Assembly: GCF_000981035.1 (NCBI RefSeq) | Contig: NZ_LAYJ01000105.1 | Location: forward strand, 1-61,850 | DNA: 61,850 nucleotides | Source: Christensenella hongkongensis | GTDB lineage: Bacteria > Bacillota > Clostridia > Christensenellales > Christensenellaceae | Reading direction: 5' to 3' | In this document: positions 42,718 to 51,672 of the stretch, one piece after another | Position numbering within the stretch: position 1 is the first letter of the stretch | Layout of the letters: each line of letters opens with the position of its first letter | Notes under the pieces: generated by a model | Seen by the model: only the letters and a program-made list of their open reading frames with translations | What the model was told of the DNA's origin: nothing | The model's database searches: none | Position numbers and translations under genes: made by a program

Positions 42718-43749
42718 ATGGCGACAACACTCAAGGATATTGCAAAAAAGCTCGGGATTTCGGAAGCGACGGTTTCGCTTGCGCTTAACAACAATTCTCT
42801 CGTCAATGAAAAAACGAAAAAACGTGTTCATGCGGCGGCAAAAGAGCTCAAGTATTTTCCCAATATGATTGCCAAAGGTCTCGCAACAAATAAGAGTAAT
42901 ACGATCGGCGTTATTGTACCGGATATCAATATTGTGTTTTATGCCAATATTTTGCGGGCAATCGACGAGGTCGTAAATCGGGCAGGGTACAGCCTTCTTG
43001 CGGCAATGTCCAACAGTGATCCGCAGGTCGAAGAAGAGGTTATCAGGACGTTTATCTCCAAAAGGATTGAAGGGATTCTCGTTGTTCCAAGCAACCAGCC
43101 CACAAAATTCCTCACCTCTTACCAAAAGGCCCTGCGGGAATACAACATCCCGCTTGTGTATATCACGTCATTGTATACGATTGACGGAATCAGGTATGTA
43201 ATGGGAGACATCCGGGAAGGCACCTATATGCTCATAAAATACCTGGCAGACCTTGGGCATCGGGATATTGTCTTTATCGGCGGTAATAAGACGGTGCCGA
43301 CAACCTCGCTGCGGCGGGAAGGATACAGCAGGGCGCTTGGAGAAAAGGGGATTCCGATTCTGGCGAAAAACCTGATTGAATGTGACGATATCCATTATGA
43401 ACAAGCGGTTCTGGCAACAGAAAACCTGATCAGCAAGCGACGTGATTTTACAGCGATATGCGCGATGAACGATGAAATGGCGCTGGCAGTAATCAATACC
43501 CTGCAAAAGGCAGGAATCCGCGTTCCGCAGGATGTGTCGGTGGTTGGATATGATAACACAATTTTTTCCAAAGTATCTATGGTGGAGATTACCTCCATGG
43601 ATTCCGATATCGAAGGGACCTGCGGGCAGGCGGTGGATATGCTGTTACAAGTCATCCACGGAGAAACTCCAAAAGAACCGCATATTATGACAAGGCCGAC
43701 CATGATTGAAAGACAGTCATGCGGGCCTGTAAAGGAAAAAAGCAATTAA
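42718..43749 (+). CDS. LacI-family transcriptional regulator (second)
   Basis: The protein is 343 residues. The N-terminal helix-turn-helix is 'TTLKDIAKKLGISEATVSLA' and LNN, followed by the effector domain ('IGVIVPDINIVFYANILRAI', 'FTAICAMNDEMALAVINTLQ', 'DVSVVGYDNTIFSKVSMVEI'). It is only distantly similar to the first regulator, so the two probably sense different signals yet read similar operators. It has its own promoter and operator and is followed by the transporter genes after 228 bases. Confidence 0.92.
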   Translation: MATTLKDIAKKLGISEATVSLALNNNSLVNEKTKKRVHAAAKELKYFPNMIAKGLATNKSNTIGVIVPDINIVFYANILRAIDEVVNRAGYSLLAAMSNSDPQVEEEVIRTFISKRIEGILVVPSNQPTKFLTSYQKALREYNIPLVYITSLYTIDGIRYVMGDIREGTYMLIKYLADLGHRDIVFIGGNKTVPTTSLRREGYSRALGEKGIPILAKNLIECDDIHYEQAVLATENLISKRRDFTAICAMNDEMALAVINTLQKAGIRVPQDVSVVGYDNTIFSKVSMVEITSMDSDIEGTCGQAVDMLLQVIHGETPKEPHIMTRPTMIERQSCGPVKEKSN

Positions 43750-43864
43750 ACGGTCGAAAGATCGTTCCATCAGTAACATAGCTTTCAATGAACCTTGAAG
43801 CGTTCCATACAGGAATGCGATTCAAAAACAATCGGCAGTTAAAGTGTTAAGGCAAAGGCGTTAA

Positions 43865-43872
43865 AAGCGCTT
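43865..43872. promoter_or_regulatory. Partial LacI-type operator core
   Basis: AAGCGCTT with degenerate flanks. Its centre is 31 bp upstream of the centre of operator 3, about three DNA helical turns, so both could be bound on one face. Confidence 0.5.
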
Positions 43873-43890
43873 ATATAAAATAAAATCGAA

Positions 43891-43908
43891 ATTTAAAGCG
43901 CTTTAAAT
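43891..43908. promoter_or_regulatory. LacI-type operator 3 (perfect 18-bp palindrome)
   Basis: ATTTAAAGCGCTTTAAAT, the most symmetric of the operators, lies 70 bases before the start of the transporter binding protein. TATAAA (43918) and TATAAT (43945) are -10 candidates just downstream; neither has a good -35, so the exact promoter is not resolved. Confidence 0.8.
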
Positions 43909-43977
43909 AAATGAGAATATAAAATTTGCCTTTAAATGGCAAAATATAATAAAAGGACCAAACTAAGGAGGAAAAAA

Positions 43978-45072
43978 ATGAAAAAGATTTTGGCAGTTTT
44001 ATTGGTAATAGTGATGTCTGTTGCACTGTTCACCGCATGCAGCGGCGGGACGGAGCCTGGCGCGTCCGCAAGTGCGGCGGCTTCCTCGGAAGCGTCGGCA
44101 GCGGCGAGCACGGAAGCGTCGGCATCCGCTGACGCCGGCGGCAGCGCTGCAAAGGGCGATGGGAACTATACGATTGCCGTTGTTCCCAAGGACAGCACGA
44201 ACCCATGGTTTGTACGCATGGAGGAAGGCGTTGCGAAATATCAGGAAGAAAATCCCGGTATGACCGTATTCCAGAAAGGGCCTGCGGAGACAGACGCAGC
44301 ACAACAGATTCAGGTTGTAGAAGACCTGATTGCACAGGGAGTTGACGCACTTTGTGTCGTTCCCCACGATCCGGGCGCAATGGAAGACGTTTTGAAGAAA
44401 GCGCGCGACCAGGGAATCGTTGTTGTTACGCACGAAGCATCGTCTATGGAAAACTGCGACTACGACCTGGAAGCATTCAACTATGACGAGTACGGCGCTT
44501 ACATCATGAATACCCTTGCAGAAGCAATGGGCGGCGAAGGCAAATACATCTGTATGGTTGGCTCCCTCACAAACGACTCGCATAACATGGAAGCGGACGG
44601 CGCGATTGCAGCGCAGCAAAAAGATTATCCAAACATGGAGCTGATCGACGAACGTATCGTAACGGACGACAACGCAGAGACGGCTTACCAGAAAGCGAAA
44701 GAAGTTCTCAAAAAGTATCCTGACATCAAAGGTTTCGTAGGAACCTCTTCCTTTGACGCTCCCGGCGCAGGCCGTGCAATCGAAGAAGCGGGCCTCATTG
44801 GCAAAGTATTCGCGGTTGGTACCGGTATGCCGCAGACGAACAAAGAACTGCTTGACAGCGGCGCGGTTTCCGCCCTGACGCTGTGGGATCCGGCAGACGC
44901 AGGTTATGCAATGTGCAAGCTGGCGACCTTGATCCTGAATGGCGAAGAAGTTGGCGCAGGAACAGACCTCGGCTTAAAGGGATATGACGACCTCACGCTC
45001 GACGGGCACGTATTGACAGGCAGCGCGTATATCACGCTCACAAAAGAAAATGTAGACGACTATAATTTCTAA
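43978..45072 (+). CDS. Sugar ABC transporter substrate-binding lipoprotein
   Basis: A 364-residue lipoprotein: signal peptide 1-20, lipobox LFTAC, then a Ser/Ala linker (about 26-55), then a ribose/AI-2-type binding fold ('YTIAVVPKDSTNPWFVRMEE', 'GVDALCVVPHDPGAMED', 'GFVGTSSFDAPGAGRAIEEA', 'DAGYAMCKLATLILNGEEVG'). The ATG at 43978 follows GGAGG at 43968; a longer frame from 43936 is ignored. The profile resembles rhamnose/AI-2 binding proteins, but the ligand is unknown. Confidence 0.92.
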   Translation: MKKILAVLLVIVMSVALFTACSGGTEPGASASAAASSEASAAASTEASASADAGGSAAKGDGNYTIAVVPKDSTNPWFVRMEEGVAKYQEENPGMTVFQKGPAETDAAQQIQVVEDLIAQGVDALCVVPHDPGAMEDVLKKARDQGIVVVTHEASSMENCDYDLEAFNYDEYGAYIMNTLAEAMGGEGKYICMVGSLTNDSHNMEADGAIAAQQKDYPNMELIDERIVTDDNAETAYQKAKEVLKKYPDIKGFVGTSSFDAPGAGRAIEEAGLIGKVFAVGTGMPQTNKELLDSGAVSALTLWDPADAGYAMCKLATLILNGEEVGAGTDLGLKGYDDLTLDGHVLTGSAYITLTKENVDDYNF

Positions 45073-45087
45073 GAACTGGGCTTCTTG

Positions 45088-45115
45088 CAGCGGGCGGCAT
45101 AAAAGCCGTCCGCTG
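45088..45115 (+). other. Stem-loop between binding-protein and ATPase genes
   Basis: CAGCGGGCGGC (45088-45098) pairs with GCCGTCCGCTG (45105-45115), with one wobble and loop ATAAAA. The following bases are only weakly T-rich. Such elements usually protect or uncouple the abundant binding-protein message from the rest. Confidence 0.65.
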
Positions 45116-45161
45116 TAAAAGTCTTTAAACAGTCAAAAAGCGGTGAAAGGATTGGGTATCT

Positions 45162-46670
45162 ATGCAGGATGAATATATTTTAAAAGCCACGGATATCATA
45201 AAATCGTTTGCAGGCGTAAAGGCGCTGATGGGAGTTAACCTTGAGATAAAAAAAGGTGAGATACATTGCCTCGCCGGAGAAAACGGTTGCGGAAAATCGA
45301 CGCTGATCAAAATTATCTCCGGTGTTTACAGCCTGGACAGTGGCAAAGTAGAATTCAATGGAATCGACCAGACGCACCAGCTTTCTCCAATCAATGCGAT
45401 CATGAATGGAATTCAGGTGATTTATCAGGATTTTTCAATTTTTCCAAATTTATCGGTCATGGAGAATCTGGCGTACAACAGCGAACTCATGCAGAAGAGG
45501 AAGTTCGTGAATTGGAAGCGTTTTCGCAGGATCGCCGAAGAAGCGGTCAGTAAAATCAATTTTGACGTAGATCTTGAAGCAAAGGTAGGCACGCTGCCGG
45601 TTGCGGATAAACAGCTTGTTGCAATTTCCCGCGCGCTCATCAACAACGCAAAGCTGATTATCATGGATGAGCCTACTACGGCGCTCACCAAAAAGGAAGT
45701 TGAGGCGCTTTTCAAAATCATCAAGGACTTGCAGAGCCAGGGAATCGCAATTCTTTTCGTGAGCCACAAGCTCGACGAGGTGTTTGAAATTTCGGAGCGT
45801 TTTACCATTCTGCGAAATGGACAGAACGTCAAAGATGGCGATACTTCAGAGCTCGACAGCGATAAATTCACTTATTATATGACAGGACGTCATTTTGAAA
45901 ACGAGCATTTCACGGCGGAGATTAAAGATGAAAAGCCGGTGCTTGAAGTCAGGAATCTATCGTGCGAAGGCGACTATGAAGACGTTACGTTTGATCTGCG
46001 CAAGGGCGAGATTCTTGGAGTGACAGGGTTGCTTGGTTCCGGGCGTACGGAGCTTGCCCTCTCCCTGTTTGGCCTGAAAAAGCCGACGGGAGGCAAGATT
46101 TTTATGAACGGAAAGGAAATCAAGCTTACTTCGGTTGAGGAGGCAATGAAAAACAAGATCGGTTATGTGCCGGAAGACCGCCTTACGGAAGGATTGTTCC
46201 TGGACCAGTCCATCAGCCGGAATATTGTGATCTCCGAACTCAAAGCGCTTTCCTCAAAGCTTGGCATGATCGATCAGGAGAAGCGGCAGGATGAAGTGAG
46301 AAAGTGGGTTGACGAACTGAAGATCAAGGTGGCGGATCCGGATCTGCCCGCATCAACGCTTTCAGGAGGAAACCAGCAGCGTATCGTACTTGCAAAATGG
46401 CTGGCGACGAACCCGGAAGTCTTGATCCTCAATGGGCCGACGGTGGGCGTTGATATCGGCTCGAAACATGATATGCACGCCATCCTGCATGAGCTTGCAA
46501 AGAGCGGACTTGGAATCATTATCATATCGGACGACCTTCCTGAGGTAATTACCAACTGCAGCCGGGTATTGATTATGCGCGGCGGCAGGATAACAGGAGA
46601 AGTCGACCCGCTCCAGGTCACGGAAGCCGACCTCGCAAAACAGGTCACGGACGTTGCCGTGAACGGTTGA
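45162..46670 (+). CDS. Sugar ABC transporter double ATPase (RbsA/MglA type), degenerate second half
   Basis: A 502-residue protein with two ATPase domains. Domain 1 is complete: Walker A GENGCGKST (about 40-48), signature region with VADKQLVAISRAL, Walker B LIIMDEPTTAL. Domain 2 has the family's altered Walker A (GLLGSGRTEL), a good signature LSGGNQQRIVLAKWL, but Walker B reads LILNGPTVGVD, lacking both the Asp and the catalytic Glu. Domain 2 therefore probably binds but does not hydrolyse ATP. Its stop overlaps the upstream part of the next reading frame. Confidence 0.92.
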   Translation: MQDEYILKATDIIKSFAGVKALMGVNLEIKKGEIHCLAGENGCGKSTLIKIISGVYSLDSGKVEFNGIDQTHQLSPINAIMNGIQVIYQDFSIFPNLSVMENLAYNSELMQKRKFVNWKRFRRIAEEAVSKINFDVDLEAKVGTLPVADKQLVAISRALINNAKLIIMDEPTTALTKKEVEALFKIIKDLQSQGIAILFVSHKLDEVFEISERFTILRNGQNVKDGDTSELDSDKFTYYMTGRHFENEHFTAEIKDEKPVLEVRNLSCEGDYEDVTFDLRKGEILGVTGLLGSGRTELALSLFGLKKPTGGKIFMNGKEIKLTSVEEAMKNKIGYVPEDRLTEGLFLDQSISRNIVISELKALSSKLGMIDQEKRQDEVRKWVDELKIKVADPDLPASTLSGGNQQRIVLAKWLATNPEVLILNGPTVGVDIGSKHDMHAILHELAKSGLGIIIISDDLPEVITNCSRVLIMRGGRITGEVDPLQVTEADLAKQVTDVAVNG

Positions 46671-46687
46671 GGGAAAGGAGCGAAACT

Positions 46688-47707
46688 ATGAACAAAATAA
46701 AAAAACTGACTCATCAGACGGAATTTTATATTTTCCTTGTCATCATCGTTTTGGCACTGATTATACAGGCGCGCAGCAACCAGTTCTTCACAGGGAATAA
46801 TCTCGTAGACCTTGCCAACGCACTGATTGTTCCCGCATTGTTCAGCATCGGAACATTTATGATCATCGTGTCCGGCGGGATAGACGTGTCATTTCCGGCA
46901 CTTGCGGCGCTTGCGTCGTATATTGTAACCGTTGTGCTCAATGGAGCAAACTATACTGGGCCGATTGTCGTTCCATTCCTGTTCGCCGGAGCGATCGGGC
47001 TTGCGTGCGGCGCGTTCAACGGACTGTTTATCGCAAAGATGCGGCTGCCCGCGCTGATTGCAACGCTGGGTACGCAAAGCGTATTCCGCGGAATCCTGCA
47101 GGGGGCGCTCAACGCGCAGCAGATCAATACGCTGCCGCCTTCCATGAAGGAATTCGGGCAGAGCAGCCTGTTTGTTTCACAGAATGCGGAGGGTGTGACA
47201 TCAATGATGCCGACAGCCTTCCTGGCGCTTGTGGTTGTATTGGTAATCGCGTTTATCATCCTGCGTTATACGATGCTGGGACGCGGGATTTATGCAATCG
47301 GCGGGGATGAAAGTTCGGCAAACCGTGCGGGCTTCAAAGTAGTAAAAACGAAATTTTTCGTATATTGTTTCGCAGGCGTTGTTGCCGGTATTACAGGCGT
47401 TATCCGTGCGTGCATGATGAACATGGTTCATCCGACAAACATGTTTGGCATGGAAATGACCGTTATTGCGGCAATCGTCCTGGGCGGCACGAGCATTACG
47501 GGAGGTACGGGAACCCTTACGGGGACGATCCTTGGTATTTTCCTGTTGACCATGGTACAGAACAGCCTTATTATGCTCGGCGTACCGGCTTACTGGCAGG
47601 ATTTCATGACGGGCCTTCTGATCATCATCGGTACGGCAGTGTCCTCCGTACAGATACTTCGCAGCCAGAAACAAAGAAAACCCAGCCTTTCAAAGGCGGG
47701 ATCGTAA
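46688..47707 (+). CDS. Sugar ABC transporter permease 1 (RbsC family)
   Basis: A 339-residue membrane protein with about nine to ten helices and the RbsC-family motifs 'FMIIVSGGIDVSFPALAALA' and 'GMEMTVIAAIVLGGTSITGG'. The ATG at 46688 follows AAAGGAG (46674-46680); a TTG frame from 46667 is rejected. It likely pairs with the next permease as a heterodimer. Confidence 0.91.
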   Translation: MNKIKKLTHQTEFYIFLVIIVLALIIQARSNQFFTGNNLVDLANALIVPALFSIGTFMIIVSGGIDVSFPALAALASYIVTVVLNGANYTGPIVVPFLFAGAIGLACGAFNGLFIAKMRLPALIATLGTQSVFRGILQGALNAQQINTLPPSMKEFGQSSLFVSQNAEGVTSMMPTAFLALVVVLVIAFIILRYTMLGRGIYAIGGDESSANRAGFKVVKTKFFVYCFAGVVAGITGVIRACMMNMVHPTNMFGMEMTVIAAIVLGGTSITGGTGTLTGTILGIFLLTMVQNSLIMLGVPAYWQDFMTGLLIIIGTAVSSVQILRSQKQRKPSLSKAGS

Positions 47708-47722
47708 GGGAGGAATGATGAG

Positions 47723-48790
47723 ATGAAAAATGATGCTACATTTTCCATGCGAATCAGGAATTGGTATGGGCACGATAAGAATTTTGCGAGGCTTTTGATT
47801 ATCTTTATATTGGTTGTCGTTGCGTTCAGCATTATCAATCCGTCGAAATTTTTGTCGATAGCCAATTTCCAGTCCATGGTGTACCAGTTTCCGGAATTTG
47901 GCCTCATGTCACTCGGTGTTATGCTGACAATGCTCCTTGGAGGAATCGACCTTTCCGTTGTGGGTATGGCAAACCTGACCGCAATTACGGCGGCTTCAAC
48001 GCTTGTTGCATTTGTGCCGGAAGGGGCAAGCGACGGACAGACAATGATCGTCATCGTGTTTGCGGTAATCCTCGGAATCATAGTGGGCAGCGCGGCGGGG
48101 TTCCTGAACGGCAACCTGGTTTCACGGCTCCATATACCGCCGATTCTCGCTACGCTTGGCAGTCAGCAGCTTTTCACCGGTATCGGACTGATTATTACGC
48201 AGGGGAGCTCTATCAGCCGCCTGCCCGCAATGTATGCGGAGACCGGGAAGACGCTGGTAGCGGGATTTATTCCGCTGGCGCTGTTCTTTTTTATCGGCGC
48301 TGTCATTGTCCTGAGTATTATGCTCAATAAAACGAGGTTCGGAACGAGCCTTTACATGATGGGCTCCAATCCCGTTGCGTCTAAATTCAGCGGGCTCAAC
48401 AACACGGCGGTGACGAATAAAGCCTATATGCTTTCCGGAACGCTTTCCGCTGTCGCCGGACTGATCATGCTTGTAAACTACAATTCGGCAAAACCGGATT
48501 ACGGCAGTGCCTACACCCTCCAGTGCATCCTGATCGTCGTGCTGGGCGGCGTGAATCCAAACGGCGGCTTTGGAAAGGTCGGCGGAGTAACGCTTGCGAT
48601 CCTGATATTGCAGGTGCTTTCTTCAGGACTCAACCTGTTCCCAACCATCAGCAATTTCTACCGCCAGCTGATTTGGGGCGGTGTGCTTCTTGCGGTACTG
48701 ACGCTTAATTACTTTACCGAGCTCAGAGAGAAGAAGAGAATATCGACTTCCTACAAAAAGGATAAGCCTAAGGAAGCGGCAAAGGTGTAA
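47723..48790 (+). CDS. Sugar ABC transporter permease 2 (RbsC family)
   Basis: A 355-residue paralogue of permease 1 with motifs 'LGVMLTMLLGGIDLSVVGMA' and 'GSAYTLQCILIVVLGGVNPN' and a basic C-terminal tail. AGGGAGGAATG gives several in-frame ATGs; the one at 47723 begins MKNDATFSM. Two distinct permeases with one double ATPase are typical for AI-2, rhamnose or similar importers. Confidence 0.9.
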   Translation: MKNDATFSMRIRNWYGHDKNFARLLIIFILVVVAFSIINPSKFLSIANFQSMVYQFPEFGLMSLGVMLTMLLGGIDLSVVGMANLTAITAASTLVAFVPEGASDGQTMIVIVFAVILGIIVGSAAGFLNGNLVSRLHIPPILATLGSQQLFTGIGLIITQGSSISRLPAMYAETGKTLVAGFIPLALFFFIGAVIVLSIMLNKTRFGTSLYMMGSNPVASKFSGLNNTAVTNKAYMLSGTLSAVAGLIMLVNYNSAKPDYGSAYTLQCILIVVLGGVNPNGGFGKVGGVTLAILILQVLSSGLNLFPTISNFYRQLIWGGVLLAVLTLNYFTELREKKRISTSYKKDKPKEAAKV

Positions 48791-48803
48791 AAACGGGAGA
48801 GGG

Positions 48804-49889
48804 ATGACAATGAAAATAAGATTGAACGAACCGGCGTTTACAGACAGGGAAATGCTGTTTGCAGACGCTGGCGAACTGAAAGCGTACATTTTCCGGTACG
48901 AAAGCGGAATCTGCGCGGTTAAAATCGAGAACAGCAAAGGGTATATCACGGTACTCCCTTTCGACGGGCAAATGGTGTGGGACGCAGTTTTCTGCGGCCG
49001 CTCCCTGAAAATGCAAACGAGCTTTGATATGCCGCGCAGACGTGAGATTTTTCGCGATACCTACGGCTGCTATGTGATGCACTGCGGCGCGCTTGCAATG
49101 GGATGCCCCTCGCCGGAAGACGACCATGGGCACCATGGCGAATTGCCATATGTGAGATATGACAGGGCGTTCGTCGTGAGCGGGGAAGACGAAAAGGGCC
49201 GTTATATGGGCGTAACGGGGGAATACGAATACAATCGCGCGTTCGGCAGCCACTATATGGCGCGGCCTGTTGCAAGGGTATATGAAGGAAGTACGCTCAT
49301 CGATGTCGGAATTGAGATCGAGAATATGGCGTCGCATCCGATGGACCTGATGTATATGTGCCATGTCAACAACGCACCGGAACCGGGAGCTGAAATTTTC
49401 CAGACGCTTGCGTGGACGAAGGAAAATATGGTTGTCCGGGTAAGTATTCCGCAATACAACGAGCCCGATCCCGCATTTATGGAGCTTCTTGACCGGGTTC
49501 AAAAGGATGTGTCGGTTACACGCGTGATAGGTGAAGGAGATGTATATGATCCGGAAATCGTGCTGTTCCTGCGCGGCGTGCAAGGCGATGAAAACGGAAA
49601 GGCGCATTTCCTGTATATGCACAAAGATGGTTCGGCGGATTATACGACGTATGATGCGGCGGTATTAAACCGCGGGGTGCGCTGGATGGTGAACCATAAA
49701 GACTGGAAATCAATGGGCATGGTACTTCCTGCGACAGCAGAGCCAGAGGGCTATCTCGCGGAAAAAGAAAAAGGTAACGTACGCATTTTGCCCGGAAAAG
49801 AAACCTTCCGCGCGGATGTTACGGTTGGCTGTCTTGCGCCAGAAGATGCCCGGCGAATCAAGCATAAGATCGAAACGGTCATGAAATAA
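48804..49889 (+). CDS. DUF4432 / aldose-1-epimerase-like protein
   Basis: A 361-residue soluble protein with the galactose-mutarotase-like beta-sandwich pattern: 'YITVLPFDGQMVWDAVFCGR', HCGALAMGCPSPEDDHGHHGE and 'YMCHVNNAPEPGAEIFQTLA' (segments shown separately). H and E residues could form a sugar-binding site. Members of DUF4432 accompany sugar operons but their reaction is mostly unknown; anomer or acyl-sugar isomerisation are guesses. ATG 48810 fits the GGAGAGGG site better than ATG 48804. Confidence 0.75.
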   Translation: MTMKIRLNEPAFTDREMLFADAGELKAYIFRYESGICAVKIENSKGYITVLPFDGQMVWDAVFCGRSLKMQTSFDMPRRREIFRDTYGCYVMHCGALAMGCPSPEDDHGHHGELPYVRYDRAFVVSGEDEKGRYMGVTGEYEYNRAFGSHYMARPVARVYEGSTLIDVGIEIENMASHPMDLMYMCHVNNAPEPGAEIFQTLAWTKENMVVRVSIPQYNEPDPAFMELLDRVQKDVSVTRVIGEGDVYDPEIVLFLRGVQGDENGKAHFLYMHKDGSADYTTYDAAVLNRGVRWMVNHKDWKSMGMVLPATAEPEGYLAEKEKGNVRILPGKETFRADVTVGCLAPEDARRIKHKIETVMK

Positions 49890-49903
49890 GGAGACGAGAA
49901 GCG

Positions 49904-50740
49904 ATGGGGCAGGACTTGAAATCAATTTTTACTTATGAAAAACCGATTATCGGCATGGTACATTTGCGGCCGCTTCCCGGCTCGCCGATGTATGATAAAA
50001 AGAATATGTGTATGCAGCAGATCATCGACACCGCCGTTCAGGAGGCGCGGCTTTTGGAAGAAGGCGGTGTGGATGGACTGCAAATTGAAAACATATGGGA
50101 TTATCCCTATGTAAAGGGAGAAGACATCAGTGACGAGACGATTGCGGCAATGACGGCTGCCGCGGTGAATGTAAAACAGAACGTTAAAATTCCGATTGGG
50201 GTAAATTGCCATCTTAACGGTGCACAGCAGGCGCTTGCAATCGCGGTTGCCGCAGAGGCCCGCTGGATTCGTGTGTTTGAATGGGTGAACGCCTATGTTT
50301 CCCATGCGGGCATCCTCGAGGGAGTGGGCGGCAGGCTTTCAAGACGCCGCACTGCGCTTGACGCACGCGACGATGTATTGTTCCTGTGCGATGTGAACGT
50401 AAAGCATGGGAGCCACTTTATCATTTCCGACAGGACGCTTGCTGAGCAGGCGAACGATGCGGTCACAGAAGGGGCTGAAGCGCTTATTGTTACCGGCTTT
50501 GAAACGGGGATTGCTCCCACGCCCGAAAAGGTGCGTGAATTTTCGGAGCATGTGGATGTGCCGGTATTCCTTGGAAGCGGTACGACAAAAGAAAATGTGC
50601 GGGAGTTATTGAAGTATTCGGACGGCGCAATCGTTGGGAGCTATTTCAAGGAAGCTAATCATTGGAAAAATCCAGTGAGTCTGGAGCGTACCAAGGGATT
50701 CATGGAACAGGTATGGAGTATGCGTAATGAAAAAGCATAA
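49904..50740 (+). CDS. BtpA/SgcQ family TIM-barrel protein
   Basis: A 278-residue protein with the family signature 'PIIGMVHLRPLPGSP' at the N-terminus, then 'GVDGLQIENIWDYPYVKGED', 'WIRVFEWVNAYVSHAGILEG', 'ALIVTGFETGIAPTPEKVRE' and 'VPVFLGSGTTKENV'. The fold is a TIM barrel. SgcQ occurs in the uncharacterised sgc sugar operon of enteric bacteria and BtpA in photosystem biogenesis; no reaction is known for this type. GGAGACGAG precedes the ATG. It overlaps the next gene by 14 bases. Confidence 0.85.
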   Translation: MGQDLKSIFTYEKPIIGMVHLRPLPGSPMYDKKNMCMQQIIDTAVQEARLLEEGGVDGLQIENIWDYPYVKGEDISDETIAAMTAAAVNVKQNVKIPIGVNCHLNGAQQALAIAVAAEARWIRVFEWVNAYVSHAGILEGVGGRLSRRRTALDARDDVLFLCDVNVKHGSHFIISDRTLAEQANDAVTEGAEALIVTGFETGIAPTPEKVREFSEHVDVPVFLGSGTTKENVRELLKYSDGAIVGSYFKEANHWKNPVSLERTKGFMEQVWSMRNEKA

Positions 50741-51671
50741 GAATCGTATATTGTGCATGGGCAGCATCAACATGGACCTGACAATGTTCATGGAGCGCCT
50801 GCCTGAACCTGCCGAAACGGTGGCGACAGATAATTTTGCAACTTACCCGGGCGGAAAAAGCGGGAATCAGGCGGTAGCGGCGGCACGACTGGGCGGGGAA
50901 GTTGGATTTTTCGGCAAGCTGGGCGACGACATGTTCAGCAAGGAGCTGCTTGCAGCCATGCAGGCGGATGGGGTTGAAACCTCAAATATCCTTATTGAAC
51001 CGGGGGCGACAGCAGGCGTTGCAATGATTCGGATTGATGCGGAAGGAATCAATTCAATTTCTTTTACGCCGGGTGCAAACGCCCTGATCAGGCCGGAAGA
51101 TGTACAGGAACACGAAACGTTATTTGAACAATATGGTTTTTTACTGATTACTGCCGAGATTCCCGCAGACACCCTGTTTGCGGCGATACGTATGGCAAAA
51201 ATCAAAGGAATGACGGTTGTAATGGATCCTGCTCCTGTTCCAAAGGAACCGATCCCGAGGGATATTCCGCCTATGGTAGATTTTATTAAGCCAAATGAAA
51301 TTGAAGCAGGGCAGATTGCAGGGATAAAGGTAACCGATAACGCAACGGCAATAGAATGTATGAAAGCTCTGCGCGAAATGCGCTTCCAAAATCCGCTTAT
51401 CACACTTGGAAAAGACGGGTGCCTGGCATGGAATGGGGAAAATACGCGAAAGTTTTTGCCGCCTGATGTGGAGGCTGTCGATACTACGGCAGCAGGCGAC
51501 GTTTTTCTTGGCGCGTTTACAGCCGCGCTTTCGAATGGCAGGGAAATCGCTGAGGCTGTTGAATTTGCTTCGGTTGCGTCTGCGATGAGCACAACCTTGA
51601 AGGGCGCGCAGACCTCGATTCCAACGCGCAGCCAGGTGGAAGAATTTATGCGGCAGGAAAGGAAAAGATAA
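50727..51671 (+). CDS. PfkB-family (ribokinase-like) sugar kinase
   Basis: The 314-residue kinase phosphorylates a sugar (or nucleoside) using ATP. It has the N-terminal GSINMDLTMFMERLPEPAET, the PfkB signature 'PGGKSGNQAVAAARLGG' (about 38-54) and the C-terminal 'DTTAAGDVFLGAF' with catalytic Asp, as in RbsK. Placement after the BtpA/SgcQ gene suggests it activates the imported sugar. The substrate is not determined. Confidence 0.9.
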   Translation: MKKHKNRILCMGSINMDLTMFMERLPEPAETVATDNFATYPGGKSGNQAVAAARLGGEVGFFGKLGDDMFSKELLAAMQADGVETSNILIEPGATAGVAMIRIDAEGINSISFTPGANALIRPEDVQEHETLFEQYGFLLITAEIPADTLFAAIRMAKIKGMTVVMDPAPVPKEPIPRDIPPMVDFIKPNEIEAGQIAGIKVTDNATAIECMKALREMRFQNPLITLGKDGCLAWNGENTRKFLPPDVEAVDTTAAGDVFLGAFTAALSNGREIAEAVEFASVASAMSTTLKGAQTSIPTRSQVEEFMRQERKR

Positions 51672-51672
51672 A

